Part shown: positions 47,177 to 56,340 of the stretch, in pieces | How positions within the stretch are numbered: the stretch's first letter is position 1 | Layout of the letters: every line of letters begins with the position of its first letter | Notes under the pieces: generated by a model | The model's input: only the letters and a program-made list of their open reading frames with translations | Databases searched by the model: none | What the model was told of the DNA's origin: nothing | Position numbers and translations under genes: made by a program | Assembly (NCBI GenBank): GCA_947502885.1 | Contig: CANNBP010000007.1 | Coordinates: forward strand, 186,001-250,000 | DNA length: 64,000 nucleotides | Reading direction: 5' to 3' | From: an uncultured Aquimarina sp. | GTDB taxonomy: Bacteria > Bacteroidota > Bacteroidia > Flavobacteriales > Flavobacteriaceae

Positions 47177-47722
47177 ATGGAGAGTCATGAATACATCAAA
47201 CGACGAAATCATTTTCTTGAAGAGATTGTTCCCTACGTACAGATCGAGAAAGACGATTTCATAGAGAGAGTAGCAAAGCGTGAATGTTATGAATGGACAA
47301 TCTATAAATGGATTATGCGTCTGTTCGACAAAGGTATTTCAGCAGATGAAGCGATTACTATTATCCATAGAACCAGACGGATAGTTTTGATCCACCGAAC
47401 ACGTAGTGCTTTTGAAGTATATCATGATATTACTAACCAAAACTCCCATAATATGTTAAGTGAATACCCAATATATAAACAGCTTACATCATATCAACAG
47501 AAACAGGTTCGGAATAAAATTAGTGCCAAATTTAATTACGTGGCACCTTTTGAATCCATCGAGCAAGTACTTCAAGAGGTAAAACCCGAAATCAAAAAGA
47601 AGAAAGAAGCGGAAAATTTTGGTAAACAAAAAGGAAATACTAACTGGATTATTGATAGGTTCAGACAATGGAATCTAACAGTATTTTGGCAAAAGAAAAA
47701 AGGCAATCCCAATAATACATAA
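47177..47722 (+). CDS. Hypothetical protein, accessory island
   Basis: A 181-residue soluble protein. The middle is Arg/His rich (TIIHRTRRIVLIHRTRSAF) and the C-terminus very basic (KKKKEAENFGKQKGNTN). Predicted helical with no membrane segments. Followed by a structured terminator. No family recognised; the basic tail could bind nucleic acid. Confidence 0.6.
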   Translation: MESHEYIKRRNHFLEEIVPYVQIEKDDFIERVAKRECYEWTIYKWIMRLFDKGISADEAITIIHRTRRIVLIHRTRSAFEVYHDITNQNSHNMLSEYPIYKQLTSYQQKQVRNKISAKFNYVAPFESIEQVLQEVKPEIKKKKEAENFGKQKGNTNWIIDRFRQWNLTVFWQKKKGNPNNT

Positions 47723-47770
47723 ATATAAACAAGATACATTTAAGTTGAGTTTGTGTAATTACCCCAACCA

Positions 47771-47845
47771 AGATACCGGGTGCTATTTCATGAATAAGTA
47801 GCTCTTATCTTTCTCATCATGTATAGTACCCGGATATCTTTTTAT
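47771..47845 (+). terminator. Long branched stem-loop, probable terminator
   Basis: Imperfect outer arms (47771-47786 with 47823-47840, sharing ACCGGGT/ACCCGG) enclose an inner ATAAG/CTTAT hairpin and end in a TTTTT run. It closes the 46903-47722 gene pair. The size (75 nt) and branching are unusual for a simple terminator. Confidence 0.5.
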
Positions 47846-47884
47846 CATATGCTCTTTTTAAAAGATAACTAAATAGTACTCTTT

Positions 47885-48391
47885 ATGAAAAACCTAAAAC
47901 CCATCATATCCCACCACTTTTGTTTTTGCATTACAATGCTTTTAACACCTGTTTTATCCATAGGACAACAAGCTTCTAAAAAAGAATTAAAAGCAATCAC
48001 TCTACAAGAGGTCATACGTTTTGAAGGGATTACCCTTGGTGGGGATCGCATTTTTGGGATTTATCCCTCTAGAGAGAAAGCAATGAAGATTGTAAAAGAT
48101 TATATGACCAGAAACGCTACCAACAAATACCAACTTACCTATAAAACTATATACTCGGGGAGTTTAGAAGTAAGTCCTGGAGAGCAGGTTTTTAAACGTT
48201 TTGAAGAACTGTGTCCTAAAGGCTATAAAGTCATCTCAAAAGAAGAGTATAATGCCATGCTTATTATGGATACCGATGAATTAAGTGCAGCAGCATGGTA
48301 TTATATGAAAAGTAAAAAATTAACACCAAAAGAAGCAAAAGCACATATCTCCCAATTGGTAGCCAACTATAGAAAATACTTAAAGAACTAA
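47885..48391 (+). CDS. Hypothetical secreted protein
   Basis: A 168-residue protein with an N-terminal Sec signal (HFCFCITMLLTPVLSIGQQ, cleavage near residue 28). The mature part is basic and helical, with no cysteine pair or known motif (SPGEQVFKRFEELCPKGYKV). It lies 26 bp before the next gene and probably forms a pair with it. Function unknown. Confidence 0.65.
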   Translation: MKNLKPIISHHFCFCITMLLTPVLSIGQQASKKELKAITLQEVIRFEGITLGGDRIFGIYPSREKAMKIVKDYMTRNATNKYQLTYKTIYSGSLEVSPGEQVFKRFEELCPKGYKVISKEEYNAMLIMDTDELSAAAWYYMKSKKLTPKEAKAHISQLVANYRKYLKN

Positions 48392-48417
48392 AACCAACAA
48401 CTATAAACCAATATGCT

Positions 48418-48900
48418 ATGATGACGTATGAAGATAAAATAACTCTTGCTGTACTAAAACGCTTTGATGGGATGAGCAAAATTGATGTATATGACATTTT
48501 GCACAAAATCGAATCTTTACTTTTAGATACCAATACACCCATTGCTTATAAAACGATTAAAGATCGATTAGAAAAAAAACAAGTTGCTAAAAAGAGTATA
48601 ACTGCTATCGACAAGAATGGATATTGTTATTTGGAAGACCATTGTCAATTTATGAACGTATATCGGATCAAGTCTGTGTTTCCTGCTATTTTGGGAGGTT
48701 CGGGATTGTTTTTTACTCCCTGGGAACATTACAGGCTGATCCCTTATACAAATATAGAACTGCAAAAGGCATTTTCGAATACCCGTCTAGAGGTCATTAT
48801 CGATCATTTTTTAAAACATCATAGTGCCAAACAACGAAACCCCAAAACCAAACGGTTATTGTTAGTAGAGCTATTTAATCAGATAGACCCTTATGGATAA
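48418..48900 (+). CDS. Hypothetical protein with winged-helix-like N-terminus
   Basis: A 160-residue soluble protein. The N-terminal about 65 residues resemble a helical DNA-binding region (KTIKDRLEKKQVAKKSIT), then a Gly/aromatic-rich stretch (FPAILGGSGLFFTPWEHYR). A basic stretch near the C-terminus (KQRNPKTKRLLLV) follows. The pair of secreted protein and possible DNA-binding protein is not one I recognise. Confidence 0.55.
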   Translation: MMTYEDKITLAVLKRFDGMSKIDVYDILHKIESLLLDTNTPIAYKTIKDRLEKKQVAKKSITAIDKNGYCYLEDHCQFMNVYRIKSVFPAILGGSGLFFTPWEHYRLIPYTNIELQKAFSNTRLEVIIDHFLKHHSAKQRNPKTKRLLLVELFNQIDPYG

Positions 48901-49315
48901 AATAACGATTCCTTTGATTTCAAATCTAAACCCTTTTGAACCTTCAAATCTATTTTTTATGAAAAAAAATGTCCAATATCAAAAAATGATACTATGATGT
49001 TTTATCATTGCAAAATGGTGAGTTTGAAAAAAATGCAAAAAAAGTTTTTTTATTCCAATATTTAATTTTGCAGGGCTTTTTTGAATTTTTGAAAATATAA
49101 ACTATTGATTATGAGTTTAATATATAATTAATAAATGTAACACAAGAAATTAACTATGTATTTGTACGAAAATAAAAGTAACAGAAAGGGGAAAAGCACC
49201 TTATTTAACCTATTGGTTTATAGAAAGATAGGTTGTATATTTGCCGTCTTAAATTTATTATTTAACAAATCGTTAACTAATTTTGTATATTACAGTGCCC
49301 TAAAATAAAACCTAT
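48901..49315 (+). promoter_or_regulatory. Intergenic region with a near-consensus promoter
   Basis: About 415 bp without a gene. TTG (49213-49215), a 20-bp spacer and TATATTTG (49236-49243) form a near-perfect Bacteroidota sigma-A promoter. The expected start point near 49250 gives a leader of about 65 nt before 49316. An inverted repeat AATGATA/TATCATT lies near 48984-49010. Long A and T runs fill the rest. Confidence 0.65.
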
Positions 49316-52300
49316 ATGCATATAAAACTACACCGTAACCCCAAAGTGTATGTCAAAAAGCGATCTACAATTCTTTTAGATACTTGCAACACCATATCTG
49401 ATTTTTTAAAAGGCTTTACATTAACTTCCTTTTCCACAATGAGAGTTACTTATTTATGCGTGCTATTCTTTAGTATTTCAATGTTAGTAGCAGGAAATAC
49501 AATTCCTAAAGAAAAAGAGATAGATACACTTACTATTCATTCTAGTACTTCTGCTTCAGCATCTGCAATAGGGCAATTCTTTCAGTTTCCAGAATTAGAT
49601 GCTAAGTTTCCTACTCAAAAAAATATAGCCATACCCACTACACCAGAGTTTAGTTTTGATGCTATAAAAAATGAATTCCCTTTGCAATCTCAGGATATCG
49701 AAAAAGTAAGGGCAGAAGCAAATGCGGGGTTTAGAGAAATAGATAGTACGGGTCGATGGATTGGTTCTTTCAAAAATGAAGACATTCAGGTGTTACCTGT
49801 TGGGATTAGCCATGAAGTTAATGGAGTTACCTATCAATTAGGGTTTGTAAATGCACGATTCAACAAAGAATATACAGAACTTACTGTTTTTGTAAAAGTT
49901 ATTATTCCTCAACCCGATGATAAGGGGGAACCCACAGAGCTTCTTTTTGGAGCAAATAATGTAAAACTATCTCATCAGGGAGGCATTATAGGAGATGCAA
50001 ACCTTGTATTATTAGGAGATGTATTTATTCCTTTTAATAGTGGTAATTGGTTACTTATACTAAAAGGTGGACTTAATTATACGACAGGCGATACTTATAA
50101 TAAAACGTATGTAGCTATTGATTGTGATGGAGTTAAAGAGATGAGCATTGAAGGAGAAGTACAATTTTCTAGAAGTATGATCTTGCCTGTAGATCCTAAC
50201 GGAAGACCACTACCAGAAATGGTTACTTATAACGGAGCCGTCGAGGAATCGATACAAATACCAAATAGAGTAACAGCAGCGTTTAAGACGGTTGCTTCTG
50301 ACTGGAATGACCTGATTGTAGAAATCAGCCTTTCACCTTTTGTATTGGCTAGTCAACCCGATAAGTTTATGTTTTCTGCCAATCAGGCGGTTTTTGATTT
50401 TAGCGATTTTAGGACAGAGAATGTTAATTTTCCAGAACACTATTATGATAATGGATATTTATTGCCCAATGCGAATACTTGGCGAGGGGTGTATGTAAAG
50501 TCCTTAGAAATAGGAATGCCAGATGAGTTTAAAACCAAAGAGAGTATCCCTAGCAAAAGGAAAGTATCTTTTAAGGCAGCTAATCTTTTAATTGATGGCT
50601 ATGGAGTATCAGGGTATTTTGAAGCAGAAGATGTGATTCCCATCGAATCGGGTAGAACTTCAGAATCCAAATCCTGGGCATATTCGGTAGATCGCATAGG
50701 AATAAAACTAGCATCTAATAAACTGGTAGCAGCAAATTTTGATGGTCGAATTATATTGCCTATTTCTGATAAAGCAAGTAAAAAGGTTCAAGGAGAAACC
50801 GATGGAAAACTAGGGTTAGGGTATGAAGGTATTATTTCTGAAAATGAATACGGTTTGGTGGTCTCTAACTTAAATACGTTAAGCTTTGATGTTTTTAAAG
50901 CAAAAGCAGAATTGTTACCAAACTCTGCTGTAGAATTGATGGTGGTCGATGGTAGCTTTCGTCCCAAAGCAGTATTAAATGGACGTATGGCAATTTCGGC
51001 TAATCAAAAAGAATCTTTAGCTGATGAAGGAGAACAATATACTACCGTAAACGAACAAGGAAAAGAAGAAAAGCATACCGTTCAATTTAAAGGGATAGAA
51101 TTTCAGAACTTGATACTTCAAACCACTTCTCCTGTTATTCAGGTTGATTATTTTGGATATCGAGATGAAGTAAAGATTGCAAATTTTCCGGTATCTATTG
51201 CCGATATTGCTTTTACTGCAAATGAATATGAGGTAGGATTAGAATTTGACCTAATGGTCAATCTAATGGGTAAAGAAAGTAAAGGTTTTGCGGCCACCAC
51301 ACGACTAGGAATATTCGGAAAACTATACGAAGAAGAGTACAAACAAAAATGGAAATATGATAAACTAACGATCTCAAAGATTTTCATTGATGCCAATTTT
51401 GGTAAAGTTGGTTTCTCGGGCGAACTGTTGATATTTGAAGACGATGTCGTTTATAATGATGGGTTTACAGGAAAATTATCTTTAGATGTTTTTGGTACCG
51501 AAGGTCTTGTTGAAGCCAAAGGACTTTTCGGTAACAAAGATGGGTATCGATATTTTTATGTGGATTTTATCGGTGTACTTCCTGTAACAGTCCCTATAAT
51601 ACCACCTATAGGTATGTCTGCCATCGGGGGGGGGTTGTCATATAATATGGAGCGAGTTGCACATACTTTTGCAGATTCGTCAGAGGATAATATGCTTTCT
51701 GATGATAAAGGGTTATCCTTATCAGGAATTGTTTATGAACCTAATAATGAAGTAGGATTAGATTTAAGAGCGATGGCATTCTTAACCATGCAGGGGACTC
51801 AGGCATTTAAAGGTAAAATAATGCTAAGCATGTTATTCAATAAACATGGGGGGCTTAATAGAATTGGGTTGGATGGATATGGTGAGTTCATGGCATCGGC
51901 ATCAATTGGCGCCAGTTTATCTGTCAAGTTTGATTTAACCGCATTAAAAGAAGCGTTGGGATTGCCTAAATTTTTAAACAAATTAGCTCCCAATGAGGTA
52001 GAAGTAGAATTAGTTGACTTAAAAAAGGAGTTTGCTAAATCCAGTATCAAAGGGGATTTAAGTATTTCATATGATTTTGCCAATGAAACATTGCATGGAG
52101 AGTCTAATATATACATATCTGTGATCGATGGTTTGGTAAGAGGAAGAGGTCCCGAAGGCAGAGCTGGATGGGCAGTCTTTCATTTTGCCCCCTCAGAATG
52201 GTACATTCATATCGGTACCCCCACAGATCGTTTGGGGCTTAAAATGGGTATAGGGTCTTTTAATATAGAAACCGGAGGGTATTTTATGATTGGGGATCGC

Positions 52301-54259
52301 ATTCCGGGTAGTCCACCACCACCGCCCGAGGTAGCCGAAATACTTGGTGTAGACATGGCAAAGCTTGATTATATGAGAGATGAAAATGCGCTTGGAGAAG
52401 GAAAAGGTTTTGCTTTTGGGGTAGATTTTAGTATCGATACTGGCGATATGAATTTTTTAATTCTGTATGCTCGTTTTCAGGCAGGTGTTGGTTTTGATAT
52501 TATGGTCAAAGATTATGGCAAAGCACGTTGTGTAAATACAGGAAAACAAGTAGGGATTAATGGTTGGTATGCCAATGGGCAGGCATATGCCTATTTACAA
52601 GGTGAGTTAGGGGTCAATATCAAATTATTTTTTGTCAGAAAAAAGATTCCAATCATCAAAGGAGGAGCTGCCATACTCATGCAGGCCAAAGGACCTAATC
52701 CTTTTTGGTTGAGAGGATATGCAGGCGGCTACTATGAATTATTAGGAGGATTGGTAAAAGGAAGTTATCGATTTAAAGTCTCTATTGGAGAAGAGTGTGA
52801 ATTAGACAACGCTTCTCCATTAGGAGGTGTAAAAATGATCACAGACCTTACCCCAAAAGACGGCGATAGTGATATTGATGTTTTTGCAGCTCCGCAAGCA
52901 GCATTTGCTATGCGCGTCAATCAACCTATTGTAATCCCAGAAGACGAAGGAGATAAAACCTATAAGGTTATCCTAGAAAAATTTACAATTGTCGATACAG
53001 CCGGAAAAGAAATTGTTGGAACTATAGAATGGGGACAAATGAAAGACCGTGCCACCTTTATTTCTGATGATATTTTACCTCCCGACACCAAATTAAAAGT
53101 AGTGGCAGAAGTCAGTTTTCAGGAGAAAGTAAATGGGGTTTTTAGAACAATTATGGTAGATGGTACAAAAGCAATAGAAAAAGAAGAACGTAATTTTACC
53201 ACTGGTGGGGCACCCGATTATATTCCATTACATAATATAGAATACTCCTATCCGGTAGTAGATCAACAATTGTTTTATCCGGGAGAATACGGTACAGGAT
53301 ATATAAAACTACAACGAGGACAAGATTACCTTTTTGATACCACACAGTGGAAAAGCGTTGTGAACTATATGGATGAGAATGGGGCAATTTCCAAATCAGC
53401 ATTTGGATACAATACCTCTAGTAATAAAGTAAGTTACAAGCTTCCTAAGGTAAGTAATGAAAAAACATACCTAATGTCGATCGTGAGTTCACCCAAAAAC
53501 TCAGGTAGCAGTACTACAAAAACCACCACAATTCAAAAAGAGGAGTTGGGAGATGAAAACACGGTAGAAATCAAGAAAAACAAAGCAGAAACGGTATTAA
53601 AAGATGGAGAAATAGAACGGTTAGCTTATGAGTTTACATCTAGTAAATATAAAACTTTTGCTAGTAAGGTGAATGCCATTTCTGTATCAAATTATGATAT
53701 AGGTAAAGTGTATTCTGATGTAATTTATTTGACTACCCGAATTAAAAAACATGAAGGTTTTGATTTGGTAGAATTAAAAGGAAACACATATTCAGATAAC
53801 ACACCATTGGTTGCTGTAGAAGCAAGTCTTACAGATGTGTATTATCAAAAAGATATGAAACCAATATTGTATGCTCAGTATCCAATTTCAAACAAATATA
53901 GATTTACTAGAGACACCCAGGAGTATGGGGTTATTCCTAAAAAAGCATTACCCATCATGTCAAATTATATCACCAGTTTAGAAAATGATACAGATGCTCC
54001 TTGGCGTTCTACTCGTTTCCCATACAGATATATTCTGCCAGAAATATATAAATATGATTTTGATGGAATTCTACGACAAATCTATAGTGATTATACCAAT
54101 GGTATTTTAACACAAGGAAGTTCTGCGATGAACTTTTTGAATCATACCTATACGTTTATGAGACCAGGGAAATATCAAATGAAACTACACTACGTATTAC
54201 CGGGAGGCATAAAAGGAACAAAAGCAACCTATAACTTTAAAAACCTAATCTCGCTATAA
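49316..54259 (+). CDS. Very large exported beta-rich protein, first gene of the surface operon
   Basis: A 1647-residue protein. A signal peptide-like segment lies at about residues 42-60 (MRVTYLCVLFFSISMLVAG), so the true start could be the ATG at 49439; the first 41 residues have no role I can see. The body alternates short beta-strands, repeatedly as GYDGxFEA or G-x-F-x-G-x-L-I patterns (LGLGYEGII, GFSGELLIF, GLVEAKGLFG). Near residues 1185-1305 is an Ig-like (SbsA/Big-type) domain: LTPKDGDSDIDVFAAPQAAF to RNFTTGGAPD. No T9SS sorting domain is seen at its end. No enzyme motif found. One base separates it from the FN3 gene. Confidence 0.75.
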   Translation: MHIKLHRNPKVYVKKRSTILLDTCNTISDFLKGFTLTSFSTMRVTYLCVLFFSISMLVAGNTIPKEKEIDTLTIHSSTSASASAIGQFFQFPELDAKFPTQKNIAIPTTPEFSFDAIKNEFPLQSQDIEKVRAEANAGFREIDSTGRWIGSFKNEDIQVLPVGISHEVNGVTYQLGFVNARFNKEYTELTVFVKVIIPQPDDKGEPTELLFGANNVKLSHQGGIIGDANLVLLGDVFIPFNSGNWLLILKGGLNYTTGDTYNKTYVAIDCDGVKEMSIEGEVQFSRSMILPVDPNGRPLPEMVTYNGAVEESIQIPNRVTAAFKTVASDWNDLIVEISLSPFVLASQPDKFMFSANQAVFDFSDFRTENVNFPEHYYDNGYLLPNANTWRGVYVKSLEIGMPDEFKTKESIPSKRKVSFKAANLLIDGYGVSGYFEAEDVIPIESGRTSESKSWAYSVDRIGIKLASNKLVAANFDGRIILPISDKASKKVQGETDGKLGLGYEGIISENEYGLVVSNLNTLSFDVFKAKAELLPNSAVELMVVDGSFRPKAVLNGRMAISANQKESLADEGEQYTTVNEQGKEEKHTVQFKGIEFQNLILQTTSPVIQVDYFGYRDEVKIANFPVSIADIAFTANEYEVGLEFDLMVNLMGKESKGFAATTRLGIFGKLYEEEYKQKWKYDKLTISKIFIDANFGKVGFSGELLIFEDDVVYNDGFTGKLSLDVFGTEGLVEAKGLFGNKDGYRYFYVDFIGVLPVTVPIIPPIGMSAIGGGLSYNMERVAHTFADSSEDNMLSDDKGLSLSGIVYEPNNEVGLDLRAMAFLTMQGTQAFKGKIMLSMLFNKHGGLNRIGLDGYGEFMASASIGASLSVKFDLTALKEALGLPKFLNKLAPNEVEVELVDLKKEFAKSSIKGDLSISYDFANETLHGESNIYISVIDGLVRGRGPEGRAGWAVFHFAPSEWYIHIGTPTDRLGLKMGIGSFNIETGGYFMIGDRIPGSPPPPPEVAEILGVDMAKLDYMRDENALGEGKGFAFGVDFSIDTGDMNFLILYARFQAGVGFDIMVKDYGKARCVNTGKQVGINGWYANGQAYAYLQGELGVNIKLFFVRKKIPIIKGGAAILMQAKGPNPFWLRGYAGGYYELLGGLVKGSYRFKVSIGEECELDNASPLGGVKMITDLTPKDGDSDIDVFAAPQAAFAMRVNQPIVIPEDEGDKTYKVILEKFTIVDTAGKEIVGTIEWGQMKDRATFISDDILPPDTKLKVVAEVSFQEKVNGVFRTIMVDGTKAIEKEERNFTTGGAPDYIPLHNIEYSYPVVDQQLFYPGEYGTGYIKLQRGQDYLFDTTQWKSVVNYMDENGAISKSAFGYNTSSNKVSYKLPKVSNEKTYLMSIVSSPKNSGSSTTKTTTIQKEELGDENTVEIKKNKAETVLKDGEIERLAYEFTSSKYKTFASKVNAISVSNYDIGKVYSDVIYLTTRIKKHEGFDLVELKGNTYSDNTPLVAVEASLTDVYYQKDMKPILYAQYPISNKYRFTRDTQEYGVIPKKALPIMSNYITSLENDTDAPWRSTRFPYRYILPEIYKYDFDGILRQIYSDYTNGILTQGSSAMNFLNHTYTFMRPGKYQMKLHYVLPGGIKGTKATYNFKNLISL

Positions 54260-54260
54260 T

Positions 54261-56330
54261 ATGAAGGTGTTCAGAATTTTTATACTTCTAGTTTTGGTAT
54301 TTCCTGCCTTTTTGATAGCGCAGCAAAAAGAAGAGGAACATGCTATTCGTGTTTTGGTACGTGCTTCAGATGGTTATGTACGATTAAGATGGGCACCTAC
54401 ATCACCTTCTGCATGGTTAAAATTGAATACGTACGGGTATCAGATAGAACGTTTTACTGTTAAGAGGAATGGCGTCTTATTGCCACCTTCTCATGAAAGC
54501 AAAGTTGTAGAACATATTGCTCCAAAACCATTAGAGCAATGGAAAGCTATTGTGAATCAAAATGATTATGCCGCTATTTTTGCACAATCTTTATATGGTG
54601 AAACTTTTGATGTAGAAGGAATGGGGCAAGGAGGTTTGGCGCAAATTATCAACAAGTCCAAAGAAATAGAACAACGCTTTTCTTTTGCATTAATGGCTGC
54701 CGATATGAATTTTGAAGCCGCAATGTTAGGAGGATTAGGGTACAAAGACAGTAGTGTAGAAAAAAATGTAGAGTATTTATACCGTATCAAGAGCCTTGTT
54801 CCTGCTGATGTATTAGGGATCGAAACAGGTTTGATAGCCATGAAAACAACACCGATAGAGCCTTTACCCAGTCCTATAGAATTATTTGCAGTGCCAGATG
54901 ATAAAAGTATCTTACTTACATGGGAGTATGCTATGTTCAAAACCATTTTCACTTCCTATTATCTGGAGCGCTCAGAAAACGGAACAGATTTTACCCGTTT
55001 GGGAGATACGCCATTAGTAAACCTTAATGATACTCCAGAAACACCATCAAAGCGAATGTTTTATGTAGATACTCTATCTCAAAACAATAAAACCTATTAT
55101 TATCGGGTAAAGGGTATTTCTCCGTTTGGAGAAGAAAGTCCACCGTCAAAAGTGGTTGCTGCAAAAGGAGTCAAAAAGCTATCTGCAGTACCTCATATTT
55201 CTAAGCATGAATTTGATACATTAGGAAGAGTTGCTGTTTCATGGGAGTTTTTAAAAGAAGCAGAAAAAGAGATCACAGGATTCGAACTCAATTGGGCTCC
55301 TCAAGAAAAAGGTCCCTATAAAGTGGTAAAAACAGGAATAGCAGCCAGTACCCGTAAAACGATATACGAAACACCAAAACCTTCTAATTATTTTAAAATT
55401 ACTGCAGTCGGAAAAAACAACCAAAAAACAACCTCTTTTCCCGCTTTTGTACAAACGATAGATTCTATTCCGCCAGCAATACCCGTTGGTTTAACAGGAA
55501 CTATCGATAGTCTGGGAATTGTAAAACTAAGATGGGATGCTAATACAGAAACAGATATGCTTGGATATCGAGTGTTTTGTGGTAATCTGGAAAAAGAAGA
55601 AACTGTACAACTCACTGTTGATCCGATAGAGAAAAACGTTTTTACCGATACAGTACAGGTAAAGTCCTTAAACAGTAAGGTGTTTTATCAAATTGTAGCC
55701 GTAGATCAGCGATTTAATATGTCTGGTTATTCTGATAAACTAAGTATTAAAAAACCAGATATAGTTCCTCCATCCTCACCAGTATTTAAAACATACAAAG
55801 TAACGCAAGGAAAGGTTTTTGTAGAATGGATCAATAGTAGTAGCGATGATGTGGCATCGCATATGTTATATCGCCAAAAAAGCGATGCAACTCAAAAAGG
55901 ATGGCAATTAGTTTTTCAGACAGATACCATAACAAGCTATACCGATACTAACGTAACAGCCAATACAAAATATCGCTATGCGATTTTTGCAAAAGATGAA
56001 AGCGGACTACAATCACTGCCCTCGACACCTTTATCGATTACGAGTCAAGGGATAGAAAAGAAAAAATTAAAAGGGTTTAGTGCTTTAGCAGATGATGTTA
56101 AAGGACAGATACAACTTTCCTGGAGAAAGATGCCAGAAGATGTATCCGAGATTATAGTATATAAGTCAAAAAAAGACAACGAACCATTTTTATGGAAGCA
56201 ATTACCACCAACGATAACTACAATAGAAGATACGAATGTAAGCCCTGGTAATTGGTATATCTATACGATAAAAGTAACTTCTAGATCAGGGGGACATCCA
56301 GAGGTTAAAACAATAGAAGTTTATTATTAA
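54261..56330 (+). CDS. Secreted fibronectin type III repeat protein
   Basis: A 689-residue exported protein with a Sec signal (RIFILLVLVFPAFLIAQ). After an N-terminal region of about 200 residues come at least four FN3 domains (about 205-310, 315-400, 405-500, 505-600), with a fifth to the C-terminus. Typical pieces are SILLTWEYA, YYYRVKGISPFGEES and YRYAIFAKDESGL. No sorting domain or enzyme motif is seen. It lies 1 bp after the giant gene and 10 bp before the next, so it is translationally linked. FN3 arrays usually act as spacers or binding modules on surface proteins. Confidence 0.82.
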   Translation: MKVFRIFILLVLVFPAFLIAQQKEEEHAIRVLVRASDGYVRLRWAPTSPSAWLKLNTYGYQIERFTVKRNGVLLPPSHESKVVEHIAPKPLEQWKAIVNQNDYAAIFAQSLYGETFDVEGMGQGGLAQIINKSKEIEQRFSFALMAADMNFEAAMLGGLGYKDSSVEKNVEYLYRIKSLVPADVLGIETGLIAMKTTPIEPLPSPIELFAVPDDKSILLTWEYAMFKTIFTSYYLERSENGTDFTRLGDTPLVNLNDTPETPSKRMFYVDTLSQNNKTYYYRVKGISPFGEESPPSKVVAAKGVKKLSAVPHISKHEFDTLGRVAVSWEFLKEAEKEITGFELNWAPQEKGPYKVVKTGIAASTRKTIYETPKPSNYFKITAVGKNNQKTTSFPAFVQTIDSIPPAIPVGLTGTIDSLGIVKLRWDANTETDMLGYRVFCGNLEKEETVQLTVDPIEKNVFTDTVQVKSLNSKVFYQIVAVDQRFNMSGYSDKLSIKKPDIVPPSSPVFKTYKVTQGKVFVEWINSSSDDVASHMLYRQKSDATQKGWQLVFQTDTITSYTDTNVTANTKYRYAIFAKDESGLQSLPSTPLSITSQGIEKKKLKGFSALADDVKGQIQLSWRKMPEDVSEIIVYKSKKDNEPFLWKQLPPTITTIEDTNVSPGNWYIYTIKVTSRSGGHPEVKTIEVYY

Positions 56331-56340
56331 AGAAAGTACA

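Noticed and set aside
44256..49315. Right-hand attachment site of the recombinase element
   Set aside because: No convincing second copy of the tRNA 3' part was found in the island by eye; the other end may lie beyond this window or share only a very short core.
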